A stretch of 64,000 nt of DNA from Patulibacter brassicae (GCF_033949425.1 NZ_JAXAVX010000004.1:62001-126000); one strand, 5' to 3'. Shown: positions 24,270-33,402, counted from the stretch's first letter. The notes: generated by a model not told the origin, from the sequence alone. Program-made: numbers and translations.

Positions 24270-25400
24270 ATGAGGATCCGGGCCGCCGTGCTGCGCGAGA
24301 TGGGCCTGCCGCGGCCGTACGCGGACTCCCGGCCGCTGCGGATCGAGGAGGTCGAGCTGGCGCCCCCCGCCCGTGGGCAGGTGCTGATCCGGATCCTGGC
24401 GGCCGGGCTCTGCCACTCCGACCTCTCCGTCGTCGACGGCTCGCGTCCCCGGGTGATGCCGATGGCCCTCGGCCACGAGGCCGCGGGCGAGGTGCTCGAG
24501 CTCGGCGAGGGCGTCGAGGGCCTGGCGGTCGGCGACCGCGTCGTCTGCTCGTTCGTCCCGACCTGCGGCCACTGCGTGCCGTGCGCCGAGGGCCGTCCGG
24601 CGCTCTGCGAGCCCGGTGCCGCGGCGAACGTCGCCGGGACGCTGCTGGAGGGCGACCGCCACCTGACGCTCGCCGCGTCGGGCGAGCCGCTGCACCATCA
24701 CCTCGGCGTGTCGGCCTTCGCCGAGGCGGCGGTCGTCTCGGCTCGGTCGCTCGTGCGCGTCGACCCGCAGCTCGCCCCCGAGATCGCCGCGCTCTTCGGC
24801 TGCGCGGTGATGACGGGCGCCGGCGCGGTGATCAACACCGCGCGCGTCCAGGCGGGCGAGGCGGTGGTCGTCGTCGGCCTCGGCGGGGTCGGGCTGGCCG
24901 CGCTGCTCGGGGCGCTCGCCGCCGGGGCGCAGCCGGTCGTCGGCGTCGACCGCGAGCCGGCGAAGCTCGACCTCGCCCGGGCGCTCGGCGCCGACGCCGT
25001 CGTCGCCGCCGGCGAGCACGTCGTCGAGCAGGTGCGCGTCGCGCTCGGCGGGCGCGGTGGCGACCACGTGCTCGAGACCGTCGGCAGCGCGGCGGCGCTC
25101 GCGGACGCCTACGCGATGACCGCCCGCGGCGGGACGACGACGACCGTCGGCCTGCCGCATCCCTCGCAGGAGCTGCGGATCCCGGCCGTGAGCCTCGTCG
25201 CCGAGGAGCGCCGGCTGCAGGGGTCCTACATGGGATCGGCGATCCCCGGGCGGGACGTGCCCCGGCTCGTCGGCCTGCACCGCGCGGGACGGCTGCCGGT
25301 CGAGCGGATGCTCACCCACCGGGTCGGGCTGGACGACCTGAACGCCGCCCTGGACCGGATGGCCGAGGGCGGCGGGGTGCGGCAGGTCGTCGTGCCCTGA
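24270..25400 (+). CDS. Zinc-dependent medium-chain alcohol dehydrogenase
   Basis: A 376-residue MDR-family alcohol dehydrogenase of the class III-like (long) type. Catalytic zinc ligands are Cys48 (GLCHSD), His69-Glu70 (GHE) and the Cys in LFGCAVMTG near 180. The structural zinc site has four Cys at 99, 102, 105 and 113. The NAD-binding motif is VVVGLGGVGLAALLGA near 205. It oxidises an alcohol to an aldehyde, or the reverse, with NAD; formaldehyde- or aryl-alcohol-type substrates are plausible but not proven. An AGGA site precedes the ATG. The gene appears monocistronic and ends 18 bp from the convergent secreted-protein gene. Confidence 0.92.
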   Translation: MRIRAAVLREMGLPRPYADSRPLRIEEVELAPPARGQVLIRILAAGLCHSDLSVVDGSRPRVMPMALGHEAAGEVLELGEGVEGLAVGDRVVCSFVPTCGHCVPCAEGRPALCEPGAAANVAGTLLEGDRHLTLAASGEPLHHHLGVSAFAEAAVVSARSLVRVDPQLAPEIAALFGCAVMTGAGAVINTARVQAGEAVVVVGLGGVGLAALLGALAAGAQPVVGVDREPAKLDLARALGADAVVAAGEHVVEQVRVALGGRGGDHVLETVGSAAALADAYAMTARGGTTTTVGLPHPSQELRIPAVSLVAEERRLQGSYMGSAIPGRDVPRLVGLHRAGRLPVERMLTHRVGLDDLNAALDRMAEGGGVRQVVVP

Positions 25401-25418
25401 GCCGCGCGGGACGGGTCC

Positions 25419-26309
25419 TCAGCCCGTGACCCGGCCGACCGGCGCGCGGTGGATCGTGCGCACCCGGTAGCTCGCGTTGGCGTACTTCGACGAGCTCGAC
25501 TCGTAGAGGACACGCAGCTCGCCCTTCGCGACGACGATGCCCTCGGACATGTTCGGGGCGACGATCCGGCGGCCGGCGCCGGTGGTGGGTGCGCTGCGCG
25601 GGCGCACGTCGAGCCTGCTGCGGTTGTTGCGCCCGAACGAGCGGCTCCAGACGACCTTCGAGCCCACGATCGCCATGCCCTGGACCTGGGAGGGGGTGGC
25701 CATCACCGCGCGGGCGCCGGAGCTCGGCACGTCCTTCGTGCTCAGGTCGTACCGGTACGCGGTGCCGCCCTGCTTCTCGTGGAACGAGCCGACCCAGAGC
25801 GAGCCGCCGCTGTAGGTGAGGTACGAGGACGCGGCGACGCGGTAGCTGCCCGTCGCCTTCACCGTCTTGAGGTTCCCGGTCGCCGCGAGGCGCGACTTCG
25901 GGTACCGGACGACCTTGCCGTTGTTGGCGACCCACAGGTGGCGCTTGGACGCCGCCAGGCCGCCGACGTGGCCCTTCGTGTTCAGGACGAGGAGCTTCTT
26001 GCGCTTGCCGGTGTTGCGGTCGACGATCGCCAGCCGGCTGTTCCGCTTGCCGCTCGCGTCATAGTACGAGACGACGAGGGCGTCCTGCTCGGCCCAGTAG
26101 GCCAGGCCCTGCGGCGTCCACGGCGTGTCGTGACCCGGGATCTTCGCCCCGCCGCGCGAGAAGACGGAGTAGTACGGGCGCAGGTCGGCGGGGTCCGCGG
26201 CGGAGGCCGCCGTGGGCACCGCGGCCAGGAGGCCCGCGGCGGTGACGCCGGCGAGGCCGGTGGCGGTGGCACGCGCGAGGGCGCGGCGCGTGGGGGTGGG
26301 GGCGGGCAT
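25419..26309 (-). CDS. Secreted beta-propeller-like protein
   Basis: A 296-residue exported protein. The N-terminus PTRRALARATATGLAGVTAA and the following Ala-rich region form a signal peptide with a twin Arg, so Tat export is possible, with cleavage near ASAADPAD. The mature part has repeated strand patterns with Gly/Trp turns (GHVGGLAASKRHLWVANNGK, GGSLWVGSFHEK, VQGMAIVGSKVVWSRS) like a six-bladed propeller of the YVTN/strictosidine-synthase type. The function is unknown. A GAGGAGGT site before the ATG confirms the start. It is convergent with the alcohol dehydrogenase gene and divergent from the SDR gene. Confidence 0.78.
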   Translation of the reverse strand: MPAPTPTRRALARATATGLAGVTAAGLLAAVPTAASAADPADLRPYYSVFSRGGAKIPGHDTPWTPQGLAYWAEQDALVVSYYDASGKRNSRLAIVDRNTGKRKKLLVLNTKGHVGGLAASKRHLWVANNGKVVRYPKSRLAATGNLKTVKATGSYRVAASSYLTYSGGSLWVGSFHEKQGGTAYRYDLSTKDVPSSGARAVMATPSQVQGMAIVGSKVVWSRSFGRNNRSRLDVRPRSAPTTGAGRRIVAPNMSEGIVVAKGELRVLYESSSSKYANASYRVRTIHRAPVGRVTG

Positions 26310-26509
26310 GGGACCTCCTCGGTCGTGCGCCCGACGGCGCTGCGGCCGGGCGCGATGGGGGGCGCGCCCGCGGGGGACCGGGCGCGGTCGCCGGAGGGCG
26401 AGCCGCGGCGACCCGTCGGTTCTACCGCGACCGTCGCCCGAGCCGCGCCCCGTCTCATCGAAGGCTCATGGAGCGCACGGCGGCGCTCGACGATTCCTAC
26501 CGCCGGTAG

Positions 26510-26515
26510 TACGCT
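26510..26515 (+). promoter_or_regulatory. -10 box TACGCT
   Basis: Lies 7 nt before the ATG of the SDR gene, next to a short AT-richer stretch (ATTCCTACC). Confidence 0.45.
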
Positions 26516-26522
26516 GCGCGGC

Positions 26523-27539
26523 ATGGCTCGCGGAGGCGCCCTCACCCTGCTCGGCTCGGTCGCGGGACGCGCGGCCACGACCGCCGGTGGGCTCGCGTCG
26601 GCCGCGCTGGGCGACGCGCGCCACCAGGTGCTCACCGCGTACTCGCGGACGCCGGCGACGCTGCGCGCCGCCCGCCGGGTCACCGGCGGCAGCCTGCACG
26701 GCGCGGTCGCCGGCAAGGTCGTCGTCGTCACGGGCGCCTCGTCGGGGATCGGCGAGGCGACGGCCGAGCTGCTCGCCGAGGCCGGCGCCACGGTGGCGCT
26801 CGTCGCCCGGCGCCGCGCCGAGCTCGAGGCGGTCGCCGAGCGGATCGTCGCCGCCGGCGGGCGGGCGAGCGTCCATCCCTGCGACCTCACCGACTACGAG
26901 GCGATCGACGGCCTCGTCGCCGCGATCGAGGCGCAGCACGGGCACGTCGACGTGCTCGTCAACAACGCCGGCCGCTCGATCCGCCGCCCGATCGACCGCT
27001 CGTACGAGCGGATGCACGACTTCGAGCGCACGATGCAGATCAACTACTACGCGGCGGTGAAGCTCACGCTCGCGCTGCTGCCCGGCATGCGCCGCCGGGG
27101 GGACGGCCAGATCGTGAACGTCCTCTCCGAGGGCCTGCTCCTGCACACGCCGCGGTTCGCGGCCTACCTCGCGTCGAAGGCCGCCCTGGACGAGTTCTCG
27201 CGCTGCCTCGCCAACGAGGTCCGTCGCGACGGCGTCCGGGTCACCGGCGTCCACATGCCGCTCGTCCGCACCCCGATGATCGCCCCGACGCGGGCCTACC
27301 GGGGCGTGCCGGCGCTGCGCCCGCGCGAGGCGGCCGGGCTGATCGGCGAGGCGATCGCCGCGCGGCCCTACGCGGTCACCTCGCGCAGCGGCTACGGGCT
27401 GCTGGCGGCCGGGACGCTCGTCCCGAGCCTGCTGGAGGCCGGGATCGCGCGCGTCGCCGGGGCGAAGCCGACGCCCCGCGGCGGGACCCCGGTCTCCCCG
27501 TCGGCCTCCCCGGCCGGCGACGCGGCGCCGGCCGGCTGA
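26523..27539 (+). CDS. Short-chain dehydrogenase/reductase with N- and C-terminal extensions
   Basis: A 338-residue SDR. A 60-residue N-terminal extension precedes the cofactor motif VVVTGASSGIGEAT. NNAG, the catalytic Ser in NVLSEG, and Tyr-Lys in YLASKAAL (Ser-x12-Tyr spacing) show an intact active site. The extension and the 40-residue Pro/Ser tail resemble acyl-CoA- or fatty-aldehyde-type reductases of actinobacteria. It catalyses an NAD(P)-dependent carbonyl/alcohol conversion, probably on a lipid. The ATG has TACGCT 7 nt upstream. A strong hairpin follows the gene. Confidence 0.9.
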   Translation: MARGGALTLLGSVAGRAATTAGGLASAALGDARHQVLTAYSRTPATLRAARRVTGGSLHGAVAGKVVVVTGASSGIGEATAELLAEAGATVALVARRRAELEAVAERIVAAGGRASVHPCDLTDYEAIDGLVAAIEAQHGHVDVLVNNAGRSIRRPIDRSYERMHDFERTMQINYYAAVKLTLALLPGMRRRGDGQIVNVLSEGLLLHTPRFAAYLASKAALDEFSRCLANEVRRDGVRVTGVHMPLVRTPMIAPTRAYRGVPALRPREAAGLIGEAIAARPYAVTSRSGYGLLAAGTLVPSLLEAGIARVAGAKPTPRGGTPVSPSASPAGDAAPAG

Positions 27540-27597
27540 GCCCGCATCGAGCGGGGACGGCTGAGCCGCGGGGCCCCGAGGACCCGGGCAGCGGCTC

Positions 27598-27625
27598 GGT
27601 GGGTCCCGGCGGCGCGGGACCCACC
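27598..27625. terminator. Bidirectional terminator hairpin
   Basis: GGTGGGTCCC and GGGACCCACC form a perfect 10-bp stem with an 8-nt loop exactly between the convergent SDR and phospholipase genes. Confidence 0.65.
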
Positions 27626-27630
27626 GTGGC

Positions 27631-28479
27631 TCACTTCTTGAAGAAGGCCGAGTCGCCCTTGCGGTGGACCGCCTGGTAGATGACCTCGGCGACCGCCTTG
27701 CAGCGCCCGCGGAGGCCGAAGATCATCTCCGTGTCGCACTGCCGGTACATGTTCGAGCGGAAGCGCGTGTCGATCGCGTCCTTCCCGGCGCGCGTCGGCT
27801 GGACCTGCAGGCCGCCCCTCTTCGGGCCGTAGTTGCGGTACCCGAAGTCGTGCCGGTCGCACGAGGCCTCGAAGAAGCGGCGGAGCCCGGCGCGCACGCC
27901 GTCGGTGCCGACGCCGAGGCCCGGCGCGAGGAGCTTCGTCCAGCCCGGCAGGGACGGGATGCTGCAGCCGTCCTTGCCCCAGGTGAGCTTCCGGCCGCCG
28001 GCCTTCGCCGAGCCGTAGCGCTCCTTGTACTGGCGGTAGAGCGAGCCGCGGACCTGCTCCATCGCGACCTGCCGCGCGACGCTGCGCAGGGTGGCCAGCG
28101 ACGGGCCGCTGGAGGCCTTCGCCGTCCGGCAGCGCGGGACGCCGGGGATGAAGCCGTCGGTGTAGGTCTTCAGGTAGTGGTCCGGCACGTAGAGGCCGCC
28201 GACCTTCGCCCAGAGGGTCGAGCCGTAGGCGCTCTGGCCGCGGACCTGGCAGGTGATCCGGACCCACTGGCCGGCCTTCACGTGGTCGACCTTCGCGACG
28301 GGCCGGAGCTTCGGCTGCCGGCGGCCGTCGAGGTCGGTGCGGACGAGGTACGTGTTGCTCGCCTTCCAGGCGCCGGGCGCGCGGACCTTCGCCGCCTGGG
28401 CGGCGGCCGGGATCGTCACGGCGACGAGCAGCAGGGAGAGCAGCGCGACGAGCGCCGCGCGAAGACGTCGGGGGGACAT
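27631..28479 (-). CDS. Secreted prokaryotic phospholipase A2
   Basis: A 282-residue secreted protein. The signal peptide is LRAALVALLSLLLVAVTIPA, with cleavage near AQAAKV. Residues 35-110 resemble an SH3-like or cell-wall-associated domain, and the C-terminal 150 residues are the bacterial phospholipase A2 fold: a helix QVRGSLYRQYKERYG, then CDRHDFGYRNYG with the catalytic His-Asp pair at about 210-211, and paired Cys. It would release a fatty acid from phospholipid sn-2 outside the cell in a Ca-dependent way. The ATG follows AGGAG; the open frame continues 105 nt upstream without a signal-like N-terminus, so I rejected the longer start. Confidence 0.88.
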   Translation of the reverse strand: MSPRRLRAALVALLSLLLVAVTIPAAAQAAKVRAPGAWKASNTYLVRTDLDGRRQPKLRPVAKVDHVKAGQWVRITCQVRGQSAYGSTLWAKVGGLYVPDHYLKTYTDGFIPGVPRCRTAKASSGPSLATLRSVARQVAMEQVRGSLYRQYKERYGSAKAGGRKLTWGKDGCSIPSLPGWTKLLAPGLGVGTDGVRAGLRRFFEASCDRHDFGYRNYGPKRGGLQVQPTRAGKDAIDTRFRSNMYRQCDTEMIFGLRGRCKAVAEVIYQAVHRKGDSAFFKK

Positions 28480-28629
28480 GGGGCTCCTGGGGGGGACGGC
28501 GGCGCAGCCGATCGCGCAGGACCGGGCGGCCGCGGTGGAACGGTCCGGAGGGGACCGGCACCCGGCAGCGGGTGCCGCCACCAATCTGCCACGCGCGCGG
28601 CGCGCGGCTGCGCCGCTCTCACCGTTCTC

Positions 28630-29727
28630 TCAGACGCCGATGGCGCGCTCGCGCAGCGCGAGGTACTCGGCACGGGCGGCGAACGTCCGCCGGAGGTCCC
28701 CCGTCAGCTCGCCGAGGAACTCCTCGCGGTACCCGCCGTCCATGAGGACGCTGATCGCGTAGTAGAGCCCGGAGACGAGGCCGATCGCGACCGCGACGTG
28801 CACGAGCTCGAGCGTCAGCCGCAGCGGGACGCCGAGGACCGTCGTGGCGAAGAGCTGGTCGCCGCCGGTGCCCGTCCACGACTCCTGGACCTCGCGCTCG
28901 ATGACGAGCATCCCGAACGCGACGAAGAACCCGGCGACGGCGAGCGTCACGACGATCGCCTGCAGCCCGTGGCTCACGAGCAGGACGAGGCCGACGTTGA
29001 TCCGCTGCGCCCGGCGCAGGGGCGGCGTCTCGTCGTCCTCGCCCAGCACCTCGCGCTCCAGCAGCTCGACCTCGCGCGGGATCCGGGCGCCGAGGAACGT
29101 CGTCGCCACGACGGCGATGAGCAGCGCGACCGCGATCAGCGACGCGTCGCGCATCCCGGCGAACACCTGCCACATCTCGGTGTTGATGAAGAGGACGATC
29201 GCGAAGAGCAGCAGCAGGGGGATCGCCCGCGCGAGGAGGTTCAGCGACAGCGCGAGCTGCCCCGCGAGCCGCCGCACCGCCCAGAGGACGATCGAGCCGA
29301 GGCCGAAGCCGAAGGTCAGGGCGACGAGCGCGAGCAGCGCGAGGTTCGCCCCGGCGGTCACGAGGGCGCTCGTGACCTGGCCGTTGAAGATCGCCGGCAG
29401 GAGCGCCGGGATCAGCACGAATCCGCCGAGCTCGGCCCGGCCGAGGTCCTCGGGCACCGCGAGCGCCCGCCGGCCCCGGATCCGGTTGACCACCGCGACG
29501 CCGGCGACCGCGAAGGCGACGGCGCCGAGGATCGTCGCGACGTTCGCCCACGGCGACCAGTCGAGGTTCAGCGCGCCGAGCAGCTCGGCGACGAAGACGA
29601 GCGCCAGCAGCGGGAAGGCGCGGTTGAACACGTCTTGGGCGGCCGAGTAGTCCTCGGTCAGCAGGGGCAGCCCGGCCCGGCGGAAGCGCCGCTCGTAGGC
29701 GGCCAGCTGGGCGTCGAGGTCCTCCAC
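28630..29727 (-). CDS. Polytopic membrane protein of unknown function
   Basis: A 365-residue membrane protein with about eight to nine hydrophobic helices beginning near residue 33 (FPLLALVFVAELLGALNL) and ending near 330, and an amphipathic N-terminus (DLDAQLAAYERRFRRAG). A cytoplasmic loop around residues 210-235 is rich in Glu (REVELLEREVLGEDDE). The C-terminal 40 residues are soluble. No transporter motif is apparent. The GTG start lies 32 bp after the end of the upstream zinc-ribbon gene on the same strand, so the two may be co-transcribed and act together. Confidence 0.75.
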   Translation of the reverse strand: MEDLDAQLAAYERRFRRAGLPLLTEDYSAAQDVFNRAFPLLALVFVAELLGALNLDWSPWANVATILGAVAFAVAGVAVVNRIRGRRALAVPEDLGRAELGGFVLIPALLPAIFNGQVTSALVTAGANLALLALVALTFGFGLGSIVLWAVRRLAGQLALSLNLLARAIPLLLLFAIVLFINTEMWQVFAGMRDASLIAVALLIAVVATTFLGARIPREVELLEREVLGEDDETPPLRRAQRINVGLVLLVSHGLQAIVVTLAVAGFFVAFGMLVIEREVQESWTGTGGDQLFATTVLGVPLRLTLELVHVAVAIGLVSGLYYAISVLMDGGYREEFLGELTGDLRRTFAARAEYLALRERAIGV

Positions 29728-29759
29728 CGCGGGGTTTCCAGCGGCTGGGGCGGACGGCC

Positions 29760-30374
29760 TCAGGCCGCGCGCGCGAGCAGGAGCCCGCTGCCGCCGCGCG
29801 GCGCCGCGTCGACCGCGCCGTCGCACCAGGGGCAGCAGCCGTCGCCGGCCACGAGCACGTGCTCGTCGCAGCTCGGGCACCACGCGCGCTCGACCGCGAG
29901 CCGCTCCAGCTCGTCGGCGTCGATGCCGGCCCCGGCCGCGACGGACGCGCAGACGTGGGTCACCTGCGCGCCGTTGCCGGCGCGGGCGAGCGCGATCTGC
30001 TCGACGAACGTCGCCGCCCGCGGCAGCTGGACGCCGAGGCGCTCGGCCAGCCGGTCCGGGCCCTCGTCGTCCAGGAGCTCCAGCAGCCGCTCCTGCAGCG
30101 CGCCGGCCAGCGGCACGTGGAGGGCGCTGAAGGTGTCGGCGGCGTGCGTGACGATGTCCTCCACGCAGCCGCGGTCGAGGAAGTGCGCGTGCTGCCCGCG
30201 GGTCGTGCGCAGCGACACGATCGCCCCGAGCCGGCGGCGACAGAGCCGGAACCGCTGGCAGGTCGCGTCGACGCCGTGGCGGTGCGCGTGCTCGGCGAGC
30301 AGCGCCGCCGTCGGGCGGATGTCGACCCGGTCGCGCGCCGACGAGGCGGGCGCGAGGGCAGCGGCGTGGCTCAT
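29760..30374 (-). CDS. Zinc-ribbon-containing hypothetical protein
   Basis: A 204-residue protein. The N-terminal part (residues 1-150) is helical, with Cys/Arg-rich stretches (CQRFRLCRRR, RGCVEDIVTH) and no known domain. Residues 165-190 contain a treble-clef or zinc-ribbon pair WCPSCDEH and CCPWCDG that can bind one zinc. The ATG was chosen because the upstream frame lies in the intergenic promoter. A TATGCT box lies about 90 nt upstream, so this gene has a leader. It precedes the polytopic membrane protein gene. The function is unknown; a zinc-bound accessory of the membrane protein is one possibility. Confidence 0.65.
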   Translation of the reverse strand: MSHAAALAPASSARDRVDIRPTAALLAEHAHRHGVDATCQRFRLCRRRLGAIVSLRTTRGQHAHFLDRGCVEDIVTHAADTFSALHVPLAGALQERLLELLDDEGPDRLAERLGVQLPRAATFVEQIALARAGNGAQVTHVCASVAAGAGIDADELERLAVERAWCPSCDEHVLVAGDGCCPWCDGAVDAAPRGGSGLLLARAA

Positions 30375-30462
30375 GCAGCGGGCTCCCAGATCGGTGGTGG
30401 TGATCGCCGTTCGCGGGCCGCGGCGTCGCTGCTCGACCCCGGGCGAACGCCCCGGCGGGCCG

Positions 30463-30468
30463 AGCATA
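30463..30468 (-). promoter_or_regulatory. -10 box TATGCT with palindrome AACGTT upstream
   Basis: TATGCT lies about 90 nt before the zinc-ribbon gene start, in an AT-richer pocket that also contains AACGTT (30484-30489). Confidence 0.35.
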
Positions 30469-30563
30469 CGTCGCCGACCGTCGAACGTTGGGATTTTCGT
30501 CGGGCGCCGCGGGCGGACCGCGCCGCCGCGGCCGCGCCGATCGACGAAGCGGGGCCGGACGGC

Positions 30564-30569
30564 TACCCT
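30564..30569 (+). promoter_or_regulatory. -10 box TACCCT
   Basis: Lies 14 nt before the ATG of the acyltransferase gene. Confidence 0.4.
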
Positions 30570-30583
30570 CGGGCCGTCCCGCC

Positions 30584-31558
30584 ATGCCCGCGCCCCCGAC
30601 GACCACGACCACGGCGACGCCGCCCGCCGCGACCTCGGCCGAGGATCCCGTCCGGGGGCGCCTGCGCGAGCTCGCGCGGCAGGCCGCCGAGGTCGGACGG
30701 CAGGCCCTGACCCCGGCCCCGCCGCGGTCCCTCGGCCGCGGCCGGCGGCCCGCCGACGACCTCGACGAGCGCGACAGCTACCTGCTGCGCGACCTCATGC
30801 CGGCCAGCTGGGTCGCGACGAGCCTCTGGTTCCGCGCCCAGGTCGACGGCCTGCACCACGTGCCGGAGTCCGGACCGGTGCTGCTCGTCGGCAACCACTC
30901 CGGCGGCGCGTCGAGCCCCGACAGCGTCGTGCTGACGACGGCGTTCGCCAGCCGCTTCGGGCCGGAGCGCGCCCTCTACCTGCTCGTCCACGGCGCGGCG
31001 CGCGCGTGGCCGGGACGCCGCGTCCTGCGGCGGCTCGGCGTCCTGCCCTCGTGCACGGAGACGGCGCGGGCCGCGCTGGCGCAGGGCGCCTGCGTCCTCG
31101 TGTACCCCGGCGGCGAGCGCGAGCTGCACCGGCCGAGCTGGGAGTCGGCGACGCTGGACCTCGGCGAGGACCGCTCGTGGGTGCGCCTCGCGCTCGAGGC
31201 CGACGCGCCGATCGTGCCGGTCGTCGCGCTCGGCGGGCAGGAGACCGCGCTCTTCCTCGGGCCGCTGGACCGCCTGGCCGAGCGCTCCGGCGTCGGGCGG
31301 CTCCCGCTGCTGCGCCGCGTCCGGATGCCGTCGGCGCCGGTCGCGCTGGGCCTGCCGTGGGGCGTGAACGTCGGCGGGCGCCTCGCGCAGCTGCCGCTGC
31401 CGGCGAAGGTCACCGTCCAGGTCCTGCCGGCGATCGACGTTCGCGAGCGGTTCGGACCGGACCCCGATCCCGCCGCGGTCGCCGCGCACGTCACCACGGC
31501 GATGCGCGAGATGCTCGAGGAGCTGGCCCGGCGCCGCCGGCTGCCGGTGGTGGGCTGA
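30584..31558 (+). CDS. Lysophospholipid/diacylglycerol acyltransferase-like protein (PlsC family)
   Basis: A 324-residue acyltransferase of the LPLAT superfamily. A 40-residue Thr/Pro/Ala-rich N-terminus precedes the domain. The catalytic His block reads LLVGNHSGGASSPDS (an NHX(n)D variant with extra residues compared with HX4D), and the substrate block is VYPGGERELHRPSW. No full membrane helix is visible, so it may be peripheral. It would transfer an acyl group from acyl-CoA or acyl-ACP to a glycerolipid or similar acceptor. The next gene starts 3 bp after the stop and encodes an acyl-CoA-ligase-like protein, which supports a lipid acylation role for the pair. Confidence 0.85.
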   Translation: MPAPPTTTTTATPPAATSAEDPVRGRLRELARQAAEVGRQALTPAPPRSLGRGRRPADDLDERDSYLLRDLMPASWVATSLWFRAQVDGLHHVPESGPVLLVGNHSGGASSPDSVVLTTAFASRFGPERALYLLVHGAARAWPGRRVLRRLGVLPSCTETARAALAQGACVLVYPGGERELHRPSWESATLDLGEDRSWVRLALEADAPIVPVVALGGQETALFLGPLDRLAERSGVGRLPLLRRVRMPSAPVALGLPWGVNVGGRLAQLPLPAKVTVQVLPAIDVRERFGPDPDPAAVAAHVTTAMREMLEELARRRRLPVVG

Positions 31559-31561
31559 GCC

Positions 31562-33391
31562 GTGCGGATCACGGAGCGCATCGACCTGCCGGTCGCCCCC
31601 GAGCGCGCGTGGCGGGCGATCGTCGACCCGCGCGTCGTGCGGCGCGCGCTCCCGGGCCTCGAGTCGCTGGAGGTCGTCGGCGGCGGGCCGCTGCGGCGCG
31701 GCACGCGGATCCGCGCGGTGCTGCGGATCGGCGCCGCGCAGCTCGGCAGCGAGCTCGAGGTCACCGAGCTCGTGGAGGGCCGCGACTTCGTCATCAGCGG
31801 CGTGACCGGCATCGACCTGCACCTCGGGCTGCGCGTGCGGCCCCACGACGAGGGCACGCGGATCGTCGTGCGCTTCGGCTACAACCCGCCCGGCGGCGTC
31901 ACCGGTGCGCTCGCGGCCCGGCTCGCGGGCCCCGAGATGCACCGCCGCATGCGGGTGATGCTGCGGCGCGTCGGCCGCGTCCTCCTCGGCGAGCCGGAGC
32001 CCGCGCCGCTGCCCTCGCCGCTGCGGGTCGCGACCCTGGCCGTCCGGGGCGGCGGCATCCTGCGCCGCGCCGGCGTGCTGCGGCCGATGCGACCCGACAA
32101 GTACGCCGTCGTCGCCCGGCGGCTGGCTCGCTGGGGCGCGACGCCGGCCGGGGCGTACGCCGCCGCCGCGGCCCGCGATCCGCAGCGGCTGGCCATCGTC
32201 GACGGCGACCGCGCGTTGACGTACGCCGAGCTCGACGTGCGCTCGACGGCGCTGGCGGTCGCCCTGCGCGACCGCGGCGTGGCGGAGGGGCACCGCGTGG
32301 CGGTGCTCGCCCGCAACCACCGGGGCTTCGTCGAGGCGCTCGTCGCCATCAGCAAGACCGGCGCGGACGCCGTGCTGCTGGACCCGGGGCTCGAGCGCGA
32401 GCGGCTCGCGACCCTGCTGGAGCGGGAGCGCCCGACGCTCGTCGTGGCGGACGCCGACCTGCTGGACGCGCTCGACGCGGCGATCCCCGACCGCGTGGTC
32501 CGGGTCGCCTCGGCCTGGGACGACGAGCACGAGGCCCGCCACGGCGTCCGGGCCCTCGACGAGCTCGTCGTCGAGGGCGCCGAGCGGCCGCTGCCGCTGC
32601 CCGCCGGTCCCGGACGGGTCGAGCTGCTCACCGCCGGCGCGACCGGCGCGCCGAAGGGCATGCGGCGCAACCGGATCCCGGCCGATGCGCCGATCGCGCT
32701 GCTGGACCGGCTGCCGTTCCGCGACGGCGACACGGTCCTCGTGCTGCCCCCGCTCGCGCACGCCTGGGGCTTCGCGAACCTCGTGGTGACCCTCCTGCTC
32801 GGCGGCACCGTCGTCCTGGACCGGTCGTTCGAGCCGGTCGAGGCGCTGCGGACGATCGCCCGGCACCGGGTCGACGCGCTCGTCGCGACGCCGGCGATGC
32901 TCGAGGAGCTGCTCGCGGTGCCGGAGGACGAGCGCGACCGCTACGACCGCTCGTCGCTGCGCACGACCGCCGTGTCGGGCGCGTCCCTCCCGGCCGCGGT
33001 CGCGACGGCGTGGATGGCGACCTACGGCCCGGAGCTCTTCAGCGTCTACGGATCGGTCGAGGCCGGGTGGGCGACCGTGGCCGACCCGGCGGACCTCCGC
33101 GCCGCGCCGGCCACCGCGGGACGCAGCACGATCGGCGCGACGGTCCGGATCTACGACCCGCACGGCGCGCCGCTGCCCACGCACCGCGTCGGGCTGATCC
33201 TCGTCGGCGGCGCGACGCTCCCGGACCGCTACACCGACGGCTCGCCGGTGCCGCGGATCGACGACCTCGTGCGCACCGGGGACGTCGGCTGGCTCGACGA
33301 CCTCGGGCGGCTGTTCGTGCTCGGGCGGGAGGATGAGGTCGACGTCGAGCTCGGCGCGCGTCCGCCGCTCGCGCTCGTCGCGACCGGCTGA
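31562..33391 (+). CDS. SRPBCC domain fused to FadD2/12-like AMP-binding domain lacking the C-terminal lobe
   Basis: A 609-residue fusion. Residues 1-150 are an SRPBCC/CoxG-like lipid-binding domain (PVAPERAWRAIVDPRVVRRA, DFVISGVTGIDL). Residues 160-600 are the large lobe of an ANL ligase: RAGVLRPMRPDKY and ARWGATPAGAYAAAAARDP match mycobacterial FadD2/FadD12-type starts, the P-loop is a degenerate TAGATGAPKGMRR, SVYGSVEAG is motif A5, and RTGDVGWLDDLGRLFVLGRED is A7-A8. The protein stops just after the A8 hinge, so the lobe with motif A10 and its catalytic Lys is absent. It follows the acyltransferase gene by 3 bp. It may work as a half-reaction adenylate enzyme, as a lipid sensor, or with an external partner; it could also be inactive. 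Confidence 0.85.
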   Translation: MRITERIDLPVAPERAWRAIVDPRVVRRALPGLESLEVVGGGPLRRGTRIRAVLRIGAAQLGSELEVTELVEGRDFVISGVTGIDLHLGLRVRPHDEGTRIVVRFGYNPPGGVTGALAARLAGPEMHRRMRVMLRRVGRVLLGEPEPAPLPSPLRVATLAVRGGGILRRAGVLRPMRPDKYAVVARRLARWGATPAGAYAAAAARDPQRLAIVDGDRALTYAELDVRSTALAVALRDRGVAEGHRVAVLARNHRGFVEALVAISKTGADAVLLDPGLERERLATLLERERPTLVVADADLLDALDAAIPDRVVRVASAWDDEHEARHGVRALDELVVEGAERPLPLPAGPGRVELLTAGATGAPKGMRRNRIPADAPIALLDRLPFRDGDTVLVLPPLAHAWGFANLVVTLLLGGTVVLDRSFEPVEALRTIARHRVDALVATPAMLEELLAVPEDERDRYDRSSLRTTAVSGASLPAAVATAWMATYGPELFSVYGSVEAGWATVADPADLRAAPATAGRSTIGATVRIYDPHGAPLPTHRVGLILVGGATLPDRYTDGSPVPRIDDLVRTGDVGWLDDLGRLFVLGREDEVDVELGARPPLALVATG

Positions 33392-33402
33392 CGGGCCGGC
33401 CG

